Source of the DNA: DASYAN01 sp036501345 | Lineage (GTDB): Bacteria; Chloroflexota; Ktedonobacteria; Ktedonobacterales; Ktedonobacteraceae | Length of the DNA: 17,924 bases | Assembly (NCBI GenBank): GCA_036501345.1 | Contig: DASYAN010000462.1 | Span: forward strand, 1 to 17,924 | Direction: 5' to 3' | Shown: in pieces, positions 1 through 8,502 of the stretch | How the letters are laid out: each line of letters begins with the position of its first letter | Numbering within the stretch: the stretch's first letter is position 1 | Made by a program: the position numbers and the translations under genes | Notes under the pieces: model-generated | What the model saw: only the letters and a program-made list of their open reading frames with translations | The model's database searches: none | What the model was told of the DNA's origin: nothing

Positions 1-414
1 CGCCAGAAGACGGGCTATTTGCCTCTTCCCCATATTGATTCGATCTTTGCTATTATTGGTGAGGAATTGGGTTTTGTTGGGTGCGCTATCATTATCCTGC
101 TATTCCTAGTGCTAGCATTTCGTGGCTTTCGTCTGGCAAGACGTACCCAGGATGTCTACGGAGCGCTATTGGCGACGGGCATTACGGCTTGGCTGATTTT
201 ACAGGTCATCGTCAATGTTGGGTCAACGACTGCTGCAATTCCATATACAGGGGTACCTTTACCATTTATTAGCTACGGCGGTTCCTCGCTCGTGGTCTCG
301 ATGGCAGCTGTGGGAGTGTTACTGAATATTTCTCGCTATATCCGAGAACCAGATAATCCTGCGTTCTCTCGATATTCAATTACAAAAACGATTAAAAAGA
401 AAGCTTTGAGGTAA
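1..414 (+). CDS. ftsW: FtsW, SEDS-family septal peptidoglycan polymerase, C-terminal part
   Basis: The reading frame is open from base 1, so this is the 3' part of a gene that starts outside the window; about 137 residues are visible. It carries SEDS-family signatures: a GEELGF segment after the PHIDSIFAIIG loop, then IVNVGSTTAAIPYTGVPLPF followed by ISYGGSSL, the conserved C-terminal block of FtsW/RodA/SpoVE. Three hydrophobic segments are visible, then a short basic cytoplasmic tail (TIKKKALR). SEDS proteins polymerise glycan strands from lipid II in the inner membrane and work with a class B PBP. FtsW is preferred over RodA because murG follows directly and the rest of a division cluster comes next. 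The stop (412-414) lies 46 bases before the favoured murG start, so the genes are probably co-transcribed. Confidence 0.9.
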   Translation, partial: RQKTGYLPLPHIDSIFAIIGEELGFVGCAIIILLFLVLAFRGFRLARRTQDVYGALLATGITAWLILQVIVNVGSTTAAIPYTGVPLPFISYGGSSLVVSMAAVGVLLNISRYIREPDNPAFSRYSITKTIKKKALR

Positions 415-460
415 TAGAAGTTTATCTATGACTTCCTTATTATCTCATGTGGAATATACT

Positions 461-1612
461 ATGAGAGTTGTTATATCAGGTGGAGGCACTGGTGGCCATA
501 TCTACCCAGCCCTGGCAGTTGCAGCGCAGTTACGCGACAAATATGGCGCTGACATACTCTATCTGGGGAGTGATGATGGCTTAGAGACAGATCTCGTTCC
601 TGCTGCCGGATTTCGTATGGCAGTAGTGAAAGCTGGTAAATTGCGCCGCTATGTCTCATGGCGCACTTTGGTAGGGGTTGGGCGTATTCCTGTTGGAATG
701 GCACAGGCGGTTGGGATTGTGGGTAAATTTCGCCCACATGTGGCTTTTACCGGGGGTGGGTATGTGGCAGTGCCAGCTGGCCTTGCGGCCAAGTTGAACG
801 GTGTGCCTTTGGTGATGCATCAACAGGATGTGCCGCCGAATTTGTCGAACAGACTCATTGCACCTTTGGCAACACGGATATCGGTAGCCTTTGCAGACTC
901 GCTGCACTATTTCCCGGCACGCAAGACACTCCATCTAGGCAATCCTGTACGCCAGGAGATCCTGGATGTGTGCCAGATCACACCGCAGCAGGCGCGTAGC
1001 AAGCTTGGCTTTGCCCCAGAATTGCCACTTTTACTTGTGACTGGTGGGAGTCAGGGTGCTCGCTATCTCAATCAGGTCGTAGTTCGAGCCTTGCCCGAGC
1101 TGCTGAAGGATTGTCAGGTCTTGCAGATTAGTGGGAACAAGCTTTTCGCAGAGACACAAGCACTCTCTGATGAGGTACTGGCTAATGTAGATACTGTAGA
1201 TCGACAGCGCTATCGTCTGGTGCCTTATATGTCCGATCAGATGCCAATGGCGCTACAAGCAGCCGAACTAGTAATCTGTCGGGCGGGAGCAGCGACTCTC
1301 AGCGAACTAGCGGTACTGGGAAAACCAAGTATCCTGGTACCACTACCTCCTGCAATCGGAGGATCTCCACAGGAGATCAACGCTGAGATTTTTGGCAAAA
1401 AACAGGCAGCTGAGGTAATTCGTAATGCTGAATTGAAACCTGAACTATTAATGGAGCGTGTAAAGCACATCACTACATCGCCTGCTTGCTTACTTTCAAT
1501 GACAAATGCCGTCAGAAGTTTTGCCAAGCCGATGGCAGCACTAGACATTGTAGAAACGATCGTTAAACTGGCAAATGGAACGGTGGCACAGAGGAAGAGT
1601 GAGGGAGAATAG
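461..1612 (+). CDS. murG: MurG, lipid II synthase (UDP-GlcNAc transferase)
   Basis: MurG transfers GlcNAc from UDP-GlcNAc to lipid I on the inner face of the membrane, making lipid II. With the start at 461 the protein is 383 residues, a little longer than the usual 355-365. The GT-B fold motifs are in order: GGGTGGH (residues 7-13), FTGGGYVAVPAGLAA (97-110), GGSQGA (195-200) and RAGAATLSE (274-282), followed by Q304 and N307 of the donor site. Two motifs differ from the usual family: HEQN reads HQQD (120-123), and the usual DHQ..NA reads GGSPQEINA. The in-frame ATG at 428 would add 11 residues; 461 is preferred because family members begin almost directly with the glycine loop. Neither start has a strong ribosome binding site. 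The stop overlaps the longest possible murC frame, which fits translational coupling. Confidence 0.95.
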   Translation: MRVVISGGGTGGHIYPALAVAAQLRDKYGADILYLGSDDGLETDLVPAAGFRMAVVKAGKLRRYVSWRTLVGVGRIPVGMAQAVGIVGKFRPHVAFTGGGYVAVPAGLAAKLNGVPLVMHQQDVPPNLSNRLIAPLATRISVAFADSLHYFPARKTLHLGNPVRQEILDVCQITPQQARSKLGFAPELPLLLVTGGSQGARYLNQVVVRALPELLKDCQVLQISGNKLFAETQALSDEVLANVDTVDRQRYRLVPYMSDQMPMALQAAELVICRAGAATLSELAVLGKPSILVPLPPAIGGSPQEINAEIFGKKQAAEVIRNAELKPELLMERVKHITTSPACLLSMTNAVRSFAKPMAALDIVETIVKLANGTVAQRKSEGE

Positions 1613-1616
1613 ACGC

Positions 1617-3083
1617 TTGAAAAAGAAACATTTGCATTTTATGGGTATCGGTGGACAAGGTATCTCAGCAGTGGCGCAAATGGCGCTTTTGACTGGTGAG
1701 ATGGTAACAGGCTGCGACCGAGGCATATCTCCAACGGTCAGAGAGCTACAGCAACAGGGAATTGCTGTGCAGATTGGGCATAGTGCTGACCACCTGGATG
1801 GTGTCGATACACTAGTCATCAGCCCAGCAGTCCCGGCACTGGATCCACACAATCCGGAGCTGCTAGCTGCACAGCAGCTGGGTGTGCAGATTGTAACCTG
1901 GCAGGAGTTGCTTGGGCAATTAATGCATGGCAAATGTGTTCTCTCTGTCTCGGGAGTGCATGGGAAAAGCACAACAACTTCGATGCTTTCGCTGATATTG
2001 ACTGATGCAGGATTGGACCCAACGTGTATGATCGGGGCTGTGGTGCCACGCTTCGGAGTCAATTATCGTCTGGGGAAAAGCCAATATTTTGTCAATGAAG
2101 CGGATGAGTTCAACCACAACTTTTGGCACTACCATCCGCGTCTAGCGATTGTGAAGTCGATAGAGTACGAGCATCCAGAGTTTTTTGCCGATTATGAGAC
2201 GTTCCTGGCTGCCTTTGAGCACTTTGTCCGTGGAATGGATACTCACAGCGATTGGCCTTTGCCACCGACGCTACTCTTGAATGCCGATAATGCCGGGTGC
2301 CTGGAATTGCTGGAGCGTTTGCAAGATTGGTCAGGACGCATCTTGACGTTCTCGATCGAGGGTGCAAACCTGTTATCCGAACCACCAGCCTTTGAAGCAT
2401 ACGACCTCAAGCTGGATGGTGAAACAAGTTTCAAAGTCAGATCACGTATTGGAGACGCTTTTCCTGAGCGTGTTATTCGTTTACGTCTACCTGGTGTCTT
2501 TAACATAGAGAATGCTTTGTCTGCTCTGGCAGCAGCACATTGTATTGGTGTCCCCGCCGATTCAATCATCAATACGCTGGAAGGCTTTGGTGGGACCAGA
2601 CGGCGCTTTGACATACGACATGAGGGGCCACTGCAGCTGAGACATGGCAAGATAGATGATGTGATGCTAGTCGATGACTATGCACACCATCCAACGGCAA
2701 TTGCTGCAACTTTGCAAGGAGCACGCCGCCGCTATCCTGACCGTCGCTTGGTGGCAGTCTATCAGCCACATATGTACAGTCGTACAAAAGTCTTTTTTGA
2801 GCAATTCTTGGAGGCTTTTGATGTGGCAGATATCGTAATCATTGCAGATATTTTTGCGGCTCGTGAACGCGATACTGGTCTCGTCCATTCACGTGATCTT
2901 GTCGCCGCCCTTATAAAACGTCCTCGCTTTGTAGAGGGAGGAGCACAAGTCTATCACGGTGGAGATGTAGATGAGACGGCACAAGTGTTGACGAGTACGC
3001 TGCACTCAGGGGATTTGGTGGTGATCATGGGGGCTGGAGATATTTATACCGTTGCTGAAAAGTTACTGCATTTCGCAGAATAA
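1617..3083 (+). CDS. murC: MurC, UDP-MurNAc:L-alanine ligase
   Basis: This ATP-dependent ligase adds L-Ala to UDP-MurNAc in the cytoplasm, the first peptide step of the precursor. From a TTG at 1617 the protein is 488 residues. Motifs in order are MGIGGQGIS (9-17, Rossmann-like nucleotide fold), GVHGKSTT (113-120, ATP P-loop), EADE (161-164), IEYEHPEF with H186, NIENALSALAAA, GTRRRFD, DDYAHHPTA (the central-domain signature), QPHMYSRT and a C-terminal GAGDIYTVAE. The start is uncertain. TTG 1617 has a GAGGGAG ribosome binding site at 1601-1607 and follows the murG stop by 4 bases; ATG 1575 (502 residues) and GTG 1599 are also open but have poorer sites. The segment EADEFNHNFWHYHP differs from the usual EADESD of MurC and recalls the related recycling ligase Mpl. 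Position in the cluster and the lack of another murC in view favour MurC. Confidence 0.93.
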   Translation: MKKKHLHFMGIGGQGISAVAQMALLTGEMVTGCDRGISPTVRELQQQGIAVQIGHSADHLDGVDTLVISPAVPALDPHNPELLAAQQLGVQIVTWQELLGQLMHGKCVLSVSGVHGKSTTTSMLSLILTDAGLDPTCMIGAVVPRFGVNYRLGKSQYFVNEADEFNHNFWHYHPRLAIVKSIEYEHPEFFADYETFLAAFEHFVRGMDTHSDWPLPPTLLLNADNAGCLELLERLQDWSGRILTFSIEGANLLSEPPAFEAYDLKLDGETSFKVRSRIGDAFPERVIRLRLPGVFNIENALSALAAAHCIGVPADSIINTLEGFGGTRRRFDIRHEGPLQLRHGKIDDVMLVDDYAHHPTAIAATLQGARRRYPDRRLVAVYQPHMYSRTKVFFEQFLEAFDVADIVIIADIFAARERDTGLVHSRDLVAALIKRPRFVEGGAQVYHGGDVDETAQVLTSTLHSGDLVVIMGAGDIYTVAEKLLHFAE

Positions 3084-3105
3084 GCCTGAGTAAGGGGAAA
3101 GCCAT

Positions 3106-4131
3106 ATGACATTCGATGCTGATACTGCTTATACCGAACTTCGTTCTCTACTTGGAGAGCGTGTACGTCGCGATGAGCCATTGGCGCGTCATGGCACTTT
3201 TGGTGTGGGTGGTCCAGCTGATATCTGGGTCTCTCTCGATACGCAGGAAGCCCTGATTGGTCTGGTAACAATGTGTGCTGAGTGCCATTGGCCCCTGCTG
3301 ATTACTGGCAACGGTACAAATGTGTTGTATGCTGATGAGGGAGTCCGTGGCGTAGTGGCCCGCATAGCCCTCAATGGCTATACAATTCAAGATGCCGGAG
3401 ATGGAACGGCATTATTATTAGCAGGTGCAGGAGCAAGCTGGCCACGTCTATTGAATGAGCTGGCTCCTCTGGGTTGGGGTGGACTGGAATTTGGACCGGG
3501 CATACCAGGAACATTGGGAGGAGGTGTGATTAGTAATGCAGGTGTGCACGGTCATGATCTGGGACAGGTACTGGAGTGGGTTGATGTTATAGATGCACGC
3601 CAGTCTGAGGAGAAGGGAGTCGCACCAACAATTGTGCGCTACCAGCATGCCGATCTCGACTTGGATTATCGGCACAGCCGTTTTCGTGCACAGCGACGCG
3701 TACAGTTTGATCAGCAGGGCTATCCAATTACAGCCCCAAGTAAACTGATAGAACCTTCTGAAATTATTATGCAACTGGGGATACGCCTCCACCGGGAGGA
3801 TCCTCAGAAGCTGCGTATGGCTATTGATGAACATAAACTATACCGGAAGCGGACGCAACCACCGCAACAGAGTGCAGGCTCAGTGTTTAAGAATCCACCG
3901 GGTGATTTTTCAGGTCGGCTCATCGAAGCAGTTGGCTTGAAAGGTATGGCTCATGGAGGAGCACAAATTTCGGAGCGTCACGCTAACTTTATTGTCAATG
4001 TAGGTGGTGCAACTGCCACTGATGTTGCAGCGTTGATCAAGGAAGCACGTAGCCGCGTGTACGCACAGTTTGGAGTGGAGTTAGAGCTGGAAGTAGAATT
4101 GCGTGGCGCGTGGAAGGTACCAGAAACATGA
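3106..4131 (+). CDS. murB: MurB, UDP-N-acetylenolpyruvoylglucosamine reductase
   Basis: MurB is an FAD enzyme that uses NADPH to reduce UDP-GlcNAc-enolpyruvate to UDP-MurNAc, the substrate of MurC. The 341-residue protein has the FAD-binding PCMH-type domain (GNGTNVLYADEGVRGVV, 68-84, and GPGIPGTLGGGVISNAGVHG, 130-149), YRHSRFR (188-194) with the conserved active-site Arg, and SAGSVFKNP (256-264), where S259 is the expected proton donor. A C-terminal acidic stretch near E329-E331 should supply the catalytic Glu. About 340 residues is long for the shorter MurB type; the extra sequence lies around 197-225, between YRHSRFR and the substrate domain. The ATG at 3106 has AAGGGGA at 3092-3098. The TGA overlaps the ftsQ ATG as ATGA, a typical coupled junction. 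Confidence 0.95.
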   Translation: MTFDADTAYTELRSLLGERVRRDEPLARHGTFGVGGPADIWVSLDTQEALIGLVTMCAECHWPLLITGNGTNVLYADEGVRGVVARIALNGYTIQDAGDGTALLLAGAGASWPRLLNELAPLGWGGLEFGPGIPGTLGGGVISNAGVHGHDLGQVLEWVDVIDARQSEEKGVAPTIVRYQHADLDLDYRHSRFRAQRRVQFDQQGYPITAPSKLIEPSEIIMQLGIRLHREDPQKLRMAIDEHKLYRKRTQPPQQSAGSVFKNPPGDFSGRLIEAVGLKGMAHGGAQISERHANFIVNVGGATATDVAALIKEARSRVYAQFGVELELEVELRGAWKVPET

Positions 4132-5348
4132 CGGATCAGAAAAAGCAATCAGAACAAATGTCTTTACAAGACTATTGGGCTGTAACTGAGGAAGATAACT
4201 CTCCTCAAAACTTTTCCTCACATAACAAGTCTAAATCCTCTAAAAGAGGAAGCCAGGTGCGCAAAGATGCCGTATCTCCCCATACATTACGGCGTGTGGT
4301 CACCGTTCCAGATGCTGATCCCTCAACGGCGTGGGATACTTTTACTCAGCGCAAGCAGCAGCGAGGTCGTGAGCACGAAAAATCACAGCAGCACGTGAAA
4401 TCCGTACCACGTACGCTGGCTCAAACTGGTGCCCCTGCAACCCATGGGCGTGTCAGGACACCGAAGCACCCATTACCCGATAACAATTCGTTCATTCCCA
4501 GGCGTAGCAGACAGCGCAGCGGACGAAGAGGTCTCCTCTGGAAAATGCTGGGAATATTCGGATTTGGTAGTGTCGCTATCGTGTCTGTGATTTTTGGGCT
4601 GACGAGCAATGTTTTCCGTATCAATCGAGTAGATATAGTAGGTACACATGATAGTGCACTTATTCAGCGTATCCAGCATATGGATATACCAAGTCAGAAC
4701 ATCTTTCTGCTCGATGTGGCAGGGCTCACTCAGCAAATTGACGCACTGCCTCAGGTTGCCTCAAGCGAATTGAGCAAGCAGTGGCCAAATGAAGTTTCGA
4801 TCCATGTTGTAGAGCGTGTTCCAGTATTACTCTGGCAGATGCCACAAGGGACATATAGCGTTGATCAACAAGGTGTAGTCATTGCGCCAGTAAGTAAAAC
4901 AACCGAAATGGACCGTGTAAGTACTGTGATTGATTTGACATTACAAAACAAACAAAAAATACAAAGTGGGCAAACAAGGCAGATAGCGCAAGCATCTATC
5001 TTGCACCCAGGGATGCATCTAAACGAAGACAATATTACTTTCGCCGTGGATGTGCTGAACCACCTCCCCCAGATGGCTGGTGTTTCGACTTTTAAGCTGT
5101 ACTATGATGGTACAATGTATACTGGTGGGATTGATCAACCGGAAGAAGGCCTGGGTAGTAAGGGATCGTATATCGTCGAAAGTCCAGATGGTTGGAAGGC
5201 CTATCTGGGAGGTCCTGATGACACCAATTCATTGAGCAATAAGCTTATTGAACTGCGTGAAATCCTTGCTCTTGCTCAGAGACAGCAACTCAATGTAGCA
5301 ACTATTGACCTACGTTATGGTGTACATCCAGCATTCACTTTAAAATAA
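4128..5348 (+). CDS. ftsQ: FtsQ/DivIB-type divisome protein with POTRA domain
   Basis: This bitopic inner-membrane protein belongs to the FtsQ/DivIB family, which holds the division complex together through an extracytoplasmic POTRA domain. The 406 residues show a very long, Lys/Arg/Ser/Gln-rich, probably disordered cytoplasmic part (1-135), one transmembrane helix (about 138-161), and a POTRA domain beginning RINRVDIVGTHDS (164-176) and including a QVASSELSKQWPNEVSIHVV region and the ERVPVLLWQ strand. The C-terminal beta domain ends ATIDLRYGVHPAF, the usual place for the family's DLRY motif. The ATG at 4128 overlaps the murB stop and has GGAAGG at 4112-4117. Family members usually have a 30-100 residue N-terminus, so this one is extended. 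FtsQ diverges quickly, so the call rests on domain layout and position between murB and ftsA. Confidence 0.9.
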   Translation: MTDQKKQSEQMSLQDYWAVTEEDNSPQNFSSHNKSKSSKRGSQVRKDAVSPHTLRRVVTVPDADPSTAWDTFTQRKQQRGREHEKSQQHVKSVPRTLAQTGAPATHGRVRTPKHPLPDNNSFIPRRSRQRSGRRGLLWKMLGIFGFGSVAIVSVIFGLTSNVFRINRVDIVGTHDSALIQRIQHMDIPSQNIFLLDVAGLTQQIDALPQVASSELSKQWPNEVSIHVVERVPVLLWQMPQGTYSVDQQGVVIAPVSKTTEMDRVSTVIDLTLQNKQKIQSGQTRQIAQASILHPGMHLNEDNITFAVDVLNHLPQMAGVSTFKLYYDGTMYTGGIDQPEEGLGSKGSYIVESPDGWKAYLGGPDDTNSLSNKLIELREILALAQRQQLNVATIDLRYGVHPAFTLK

Positions 5349-5437
5349 TAACTGTATGAAAAAACAAATAACGGACAACAACTATTGTGCTTGTAATGCG
5401 TCTCAAGAAGTATACCGCCCAATGAGGAGCATAGATC

Positions 5438-6676
5438 GTGCAAGAGCGGGTGATCGTCGGGATCGACGTCGGAACAACAAAAGTCTGTGTCCTAGTCGGC
5501 GAATTAGATCGTGATGGGAAGCTGAATATTGTTGGCGTTGGCACCTGCCCTTCACAAGGGTTGCGCCGTGGTGTGGTGGTGAACATTGAAGAGACTGTCA
5601 CTTCAATTGCTGCGGCGCTAGATCGTGCAGAACGTCTTTCTGGCAAGAAAATTGTCTCATCCTATGTAGGCATAGCTGGCAGCCATATTGCTTCGGAGAA
5701 TAGCAAAGGCTTCGTCGCTATCTCACCCAATCATCGTGATATTACACCCAATGATATCAGCCGAGCTGTGGAGGTAGCGCAAGCCATTGCCATTCCCGCT
5801 AATCGTGAGATTATCCACGTGATTCCACGTGGGTATGTCGTTGATGGTCAGGAGGGCATTAAAAACCCGATAGGCATGTCTGGTTTTCGGCTAGAAGTAG
5901 AGGCACATATCATTACAGGTTCAGTGTCCTCGATACATAACTTGATTAAATGTGTAGATAAGGCCCGTGTAGATATTGAAGATATTGTCCTGGAGCCATT
6001 GGCTTCTGGTTTAGCCGTCTTGGAGGATGGCGAGACCGACCTGGGAGTCGCGCTAATCGATATTGGCGGCGGTACAACAGATGTTGCAGTCTATACAGAC
6101 GGAGCAATCTGGCATACCGTGGTTCTGCCTATCGGAGGCAATCTAATCACCAGCGATATTGCCATCGGTCTGCGCTTGCCCATGGGAGTAGCGGAAGAAC
6201 TCAAAGTGACCTATGGGCATTGTGATCCTGCAGCTATTGAAGATGATGACATGATTGATCTATCGCAGTTCATGTCTGATTGTGATGATCTTGTCCCACG
6301 CAAATTACTTGCTGAGATTATCCAGGCACGTGTAGAAGAGCTCTTCTCTATGGTGCATGAAGAAATTAAGAAATCCGGATATGACGGATTGCTGCCTGCG
6401 GGCGTTGTCATTACAGGGGGAACAGCAGAGTTACCAGGTATTTTGGCAGTAGCTGGCCTCAACCTCGATCTGCCTGTACGTATCGGCTCACCACTTGGTT
6501 TACATGGTTTAGCCGATTCCATTAACCGACCAGCTTATGCAACATCTGTTGGCCTATTGCTATGGGGATTACAGCATACTGCACTCATGGTAGAGGAAGA
6601 GGACTTTGAGGAGGTTGGAACAACAGATAAATTTGTTGCTCGTTTGGGTCGCTGGCTGCGTGCGTTTATCCCTTAA
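5438..6676 (+). CDS. ftsA: FtsA, actin-like membrane tether of FtsZ
   Basis: FtsA is an ATP-binding actin homologue that polymerises on the inner membrane, binds the FtsZ C-terminal peptide and recruits later division proteins. The 412-residue protein has phosphate-1 loop GIDVGTTKVCVLVGE (8-22), the FtsA-specific 1C (SHS2) region at about 80-165, the connecting motif LEPLASGLAVL (185-195), phosphate-2 IDIGGGTTDVAV (207-218) and the adenosine motif GGTAELPGI (327-335). The last residues, KFVARLGRWLRAFIP, form the amphipathic membrane-targeting helix. The start is a GTG at 5438 with GAGGAG at 5424-5429, 8 bases away. The 89-base gap after ftsQ is larger than the other junctions upstream and could hold a promoter, but no convincing -35/-10 pair was seen. 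Confidence 0.96.
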   Translation: MQERVIVGIDVGTTKVCVLVGELDRDGKLNIVGVGTCPSQGLRRGVVVNIEETVTSIAAALDRAERLSGKKIVSSYVGIAGSHIASENSKGFVAISPNHRDITPNDISRAVEVAQAIAIPANREIIHVIPRGYVVDGQEGIKNPIGMSGFRLEVEAHIITGSVSSIHNLIKCVDKARVDIEDIVLEPLASGLAVLEDGETDLGVALIDIGGGTTDVAVYTDGAIWHTVVLPIGGNLITSDIAIGLRLPMGVAEELKVTYGHCDPAAIEDDDMIDLSQFMSDCDDLVPRKLLAEIIQARVEELFSMVHEEIKKSGYDGLLPAGVVITGGTAELPGILAVAGLNLDLPVRIGSPLGLHGLADSINRPAYATSVGLLLWGLQHTALMVEEEDFEEVGTTDKFVARLGRWLRAFIP

Positions 6677-6689
6677 ACAATGACTTCTA

Positions 6690-6762
6690 ATATGAGAAAC
6701 GCAATCCTATCTCATATGTTAACAGGAGGAAGTTGTTCGTTCTTAATAGAGAAGAGACTTGA
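6690..6762 (+). promoter_or_regulatory. ftsZ leader: hairpin plus second ribosome binding site with possible 9-codon ORF
   Basis: Directly seen: an 8-bp inverted repeat, ATATGAGA (6690-6697) and TCTCATAT (6710-6717), with a 12-base loop. A near-perfect Shine-Dalgarno core, AGGAGGA, follows at 6724-6730. It sits too far upstream (over 45 bases) to serve the ftsZ ATG at 6777, which has its own site GAAAGGGG at 6761-6768. A TTG at 6733 would open a 9-codon frame ending with TGA at 6760-6762, just before the ftsZ site. This may be a short translated leader or an unused site. No regulatory role is demonstrated. Confidence 0.3.
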
Positions 6763-6776
6763 AAGGGGCCACGAAT

Positions 6777-8312
6777 ATGTTACCAATGGGAAATCATCAA
6801 CTTGAAGGCTTCGCCCAAATCCGTGTGATTGGTGTGGGAGGAGGAGGGAGTAATGCGGTCAATCGCATGATCCAAGCCAATATGATGGGGATCGAGTTCA
6901 TTGCAATGAATACTGATGCTCAGGCCTTGCTGCTGACAGAGGCGCCACACCGTATCCGTATCGGTGATAAGCTTACTCGTGGCCTAGGTGCGGGTGGGAA
7001 TCCTGGTGTTGGCTCAAAGGCTGCTGAGGAGAATGCAGAAGAAATCTATGAGACGCTCAAAGGCTCCGATATGGTGTTTATTACAGCTGGTATGGGAGGT
7101 GGCACTGGAACAGGGGCCAGTCCGGTCGTTGCCCAGATTGCACGTGAGGTTGGAGCTCTTACAGTAGGAGTTGTGACCAAGCCTTTCGCATTCGAGGGCA
7201 AGAAGCGCCAGCTTGCCGCCGAAGAAGGCATTAATAATCTAAAGCAGCATGTGGACACGTTGATTACAGTGCCCAACGATCGCTTGTTACAGATCGCCGA
7301 TAAACGGACTTCCCTCTCTGATGCCTTCAGACTTGCTGACGATGTCCTCCGTCAGGGTATTCAGGGTATTAGTGACCTAATAACAGTACCTGGCTTAATC
7401 AATCTAGATTTCGCAGACGTCAAGACAATCATGTCTGCTGCTGGCTCAGCGTTGATGGCAATTGGAGAGGCAAGCGGTGATACACGTGCAGTTGAGGCTG
7501 CACAAATAGCCATTGCTAGCCCATTGTTGGATATTGACATTAGTGGTGCTCGTGGCGTGCTCTTCAATATTACTGGAGGCATGGACATGACGCTCTTCGA
7601 AGTCAATGAGGCTGCTGATATTATCAGTCAAGCTGCGCATCCAGATGCCAATATCATCTTTGGTGCTGTACAGGATGCCAATTTCGATGGACACGTCAAG
7701 ATCACAGTCATTGCCACTGGTTTTGACAATGGAATTGTACGTCCACAGTCGACACCGTATGCATCATCGAGATCCATGCCCGATTACGATCGTAGTAAGC
7801 TCTACAATGTGTCTACGCCTGGGACCAGCAATACGAATAACGCGAGCGTTCCATCCCGTTCAGCCCAGTCACAGGGGGCTTATAACCTTCCTCCAGTGAC
7901 ACCATCTGTCAACTTGTCCAACCATCCAACGGGACCGCTGTCGGCTGAGCAATCTGCCCAACGTAGCCAGAGTGGGTTGCTAGCTGCACAGGCTGCTCCA
8001 TCGTTATCCTCTGCCAGACTGGAGACAGGACACCATCGTGCATTTACTCCGCCGTCCTCTGAGCCAAGAATTGATACGGATGAAGACGAGGAGGAATACG
8101 AATTGGAGGATGAGTCTGCAGCAATAGAGGACGCACACCAGCGCTTGCCTGCGCCAGAACCAGAACCACAGGCATCTCCCCAACGCCCAGGTGGTCAGCA
8201 GCGTCACGTCCGACGCCTAGATCGTGGTGCAGCCTCTGATGTTCCGCGCGGCAACCGCAACGGATCTTCTGGGGATGTCATCGATGTCCCAGCGTTCTTA
8301 CGAAAACGGTAA
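6777..8312 (+). CDS. ftsZ: FtsZ, tubulin-like division GTPase
   Basis: FtsZ polymerises with GTP into the cytokinetic ring and recruits the divisome through FtsA. The 511-residue protein has the usual core of about 320 residues: GVGGGGSNAVNRM (19-31), MNTDAQAL (44-51), the tubulin signature GGGTGTGASPVVA (107-119), and the T7 loop NLDFADVKTIM (209-219), which completes the GTPase site of the neighbouring subunit. A low-complexity linker of about 178 residues follows, rich in Ser, Pro, Gln and Arg with an acidic run near DEDEEEYELEDE, ending in the canonical C-terminal peptide VIDVPAFLRKR. The linker is several times longer than the roughly 50 residues of E. coli. The ATG at 6777 has GAAAGGGG at 6761-6768; the in-frame TTG at 6759 is less likely. 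It is the last gene of the + strand cluster here. Confidence 0.97.
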   Translation: MLPMGNHQLEGFAQIRVIGVGGGGSNAVNRMIQANMMGIEFIAMNTDAQALLLTEAPHRIRIGDKLTRGLGAGGNPGVGSKAAEENAEEIYETLKGSDMVFITAGMGGGTGTGASPVVAQIAREVGALTVGVVTKPFAFEGKKRQLAAEEGINNLKQHVDTLITVPNDRLLQIADKRTSLSDAFRLADDVLRQGIQGISDLITVPGLINLDFADVKTIMSAAGSALMAIGEASGDTRAVEAAQIAIASPLLDIDISGARGVLFNITGGMDMTLFEVNEAADIISQAAHPDANIIFGAVQDANFDGHVKITVIATGFDNGIVRPQSTPYASSRSMPDYDRSKLYNVSTPGTSNTNNASVPSRSAQSQGAYNLPPVTPSVNLSNHPTGPLSAEQSAQRSQSGLLAAQAAPSLSSARLETGHHRAFTPPSSEPRIDTDEDEEEYELEDESAAIEDAHQRLPAPEPEPQASPQRPGGQQRHVRRLDRGAASDVPRGNRNGSSGDVIDVPAFLRKR

Positions 8313-8317
8313 CTTGT

Positions 8318-8349
8318 TAGCGGGGCTGGGCTGTATCCCTGCCCCGCTA
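8318..8349 (+). terminator. Strong hairpin just after ftsZ
   Basis: The arms TAGCGGGGC (8318-8326) and GCCCCGCTA (8341-8349) pair perfectly. After one T-T mismatch they continue with GGG/CCC around a 6-base loop (8331-8336). The hairpin starts 6 bases after the ftsZ stop. No T-run follows on the + strand, so it is not a classic intrinsic terminator. It may terminate by another route or protect the 3' end of the long mRNA. It lies between convergent genes. Confidence 0.6.
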
Positions 8350-8407
8350 GAGTTTGGGGTAGCTCTGAAAGATATTCCATTTTCAATACATTTGCTATTA
8401 GCCAACC

Positions 8408-8477
8408 AAAAAAGCCTAGAAGAAAGGATAGAGCTTTCATCCTATATCCTTGCTCTGGTTTTCTGACTCACCAGGCT
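8408..8477 (-). terminator. Possible terminator for the BON-domain gene
   Basis: Read on the - strand downstream of the 8503 stop, AGCCT (from 8477) can pair with AGGCT (ending at 8413), and a run of six T follows (complement of 8408-8413). Between the arms CTGGT and ACCAG can form a nested 5-bp stem. The stems are short and the loop long, so this is a weak call. Nothing else was recognised in 8350-8502. Confidence 0.3.
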
Positions 8478-8502
8478 CTAGTGTGAGGCGGCCGGATAAG
8501 CA

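Noticed and set aside
8224..8466. Possible + strand gene overlapping the end of ftsZ
   Set aside because: It runs through the ftsZ 3' end and the hairpin, has no ribosome binding site and no protein character after the ftsZ stop.
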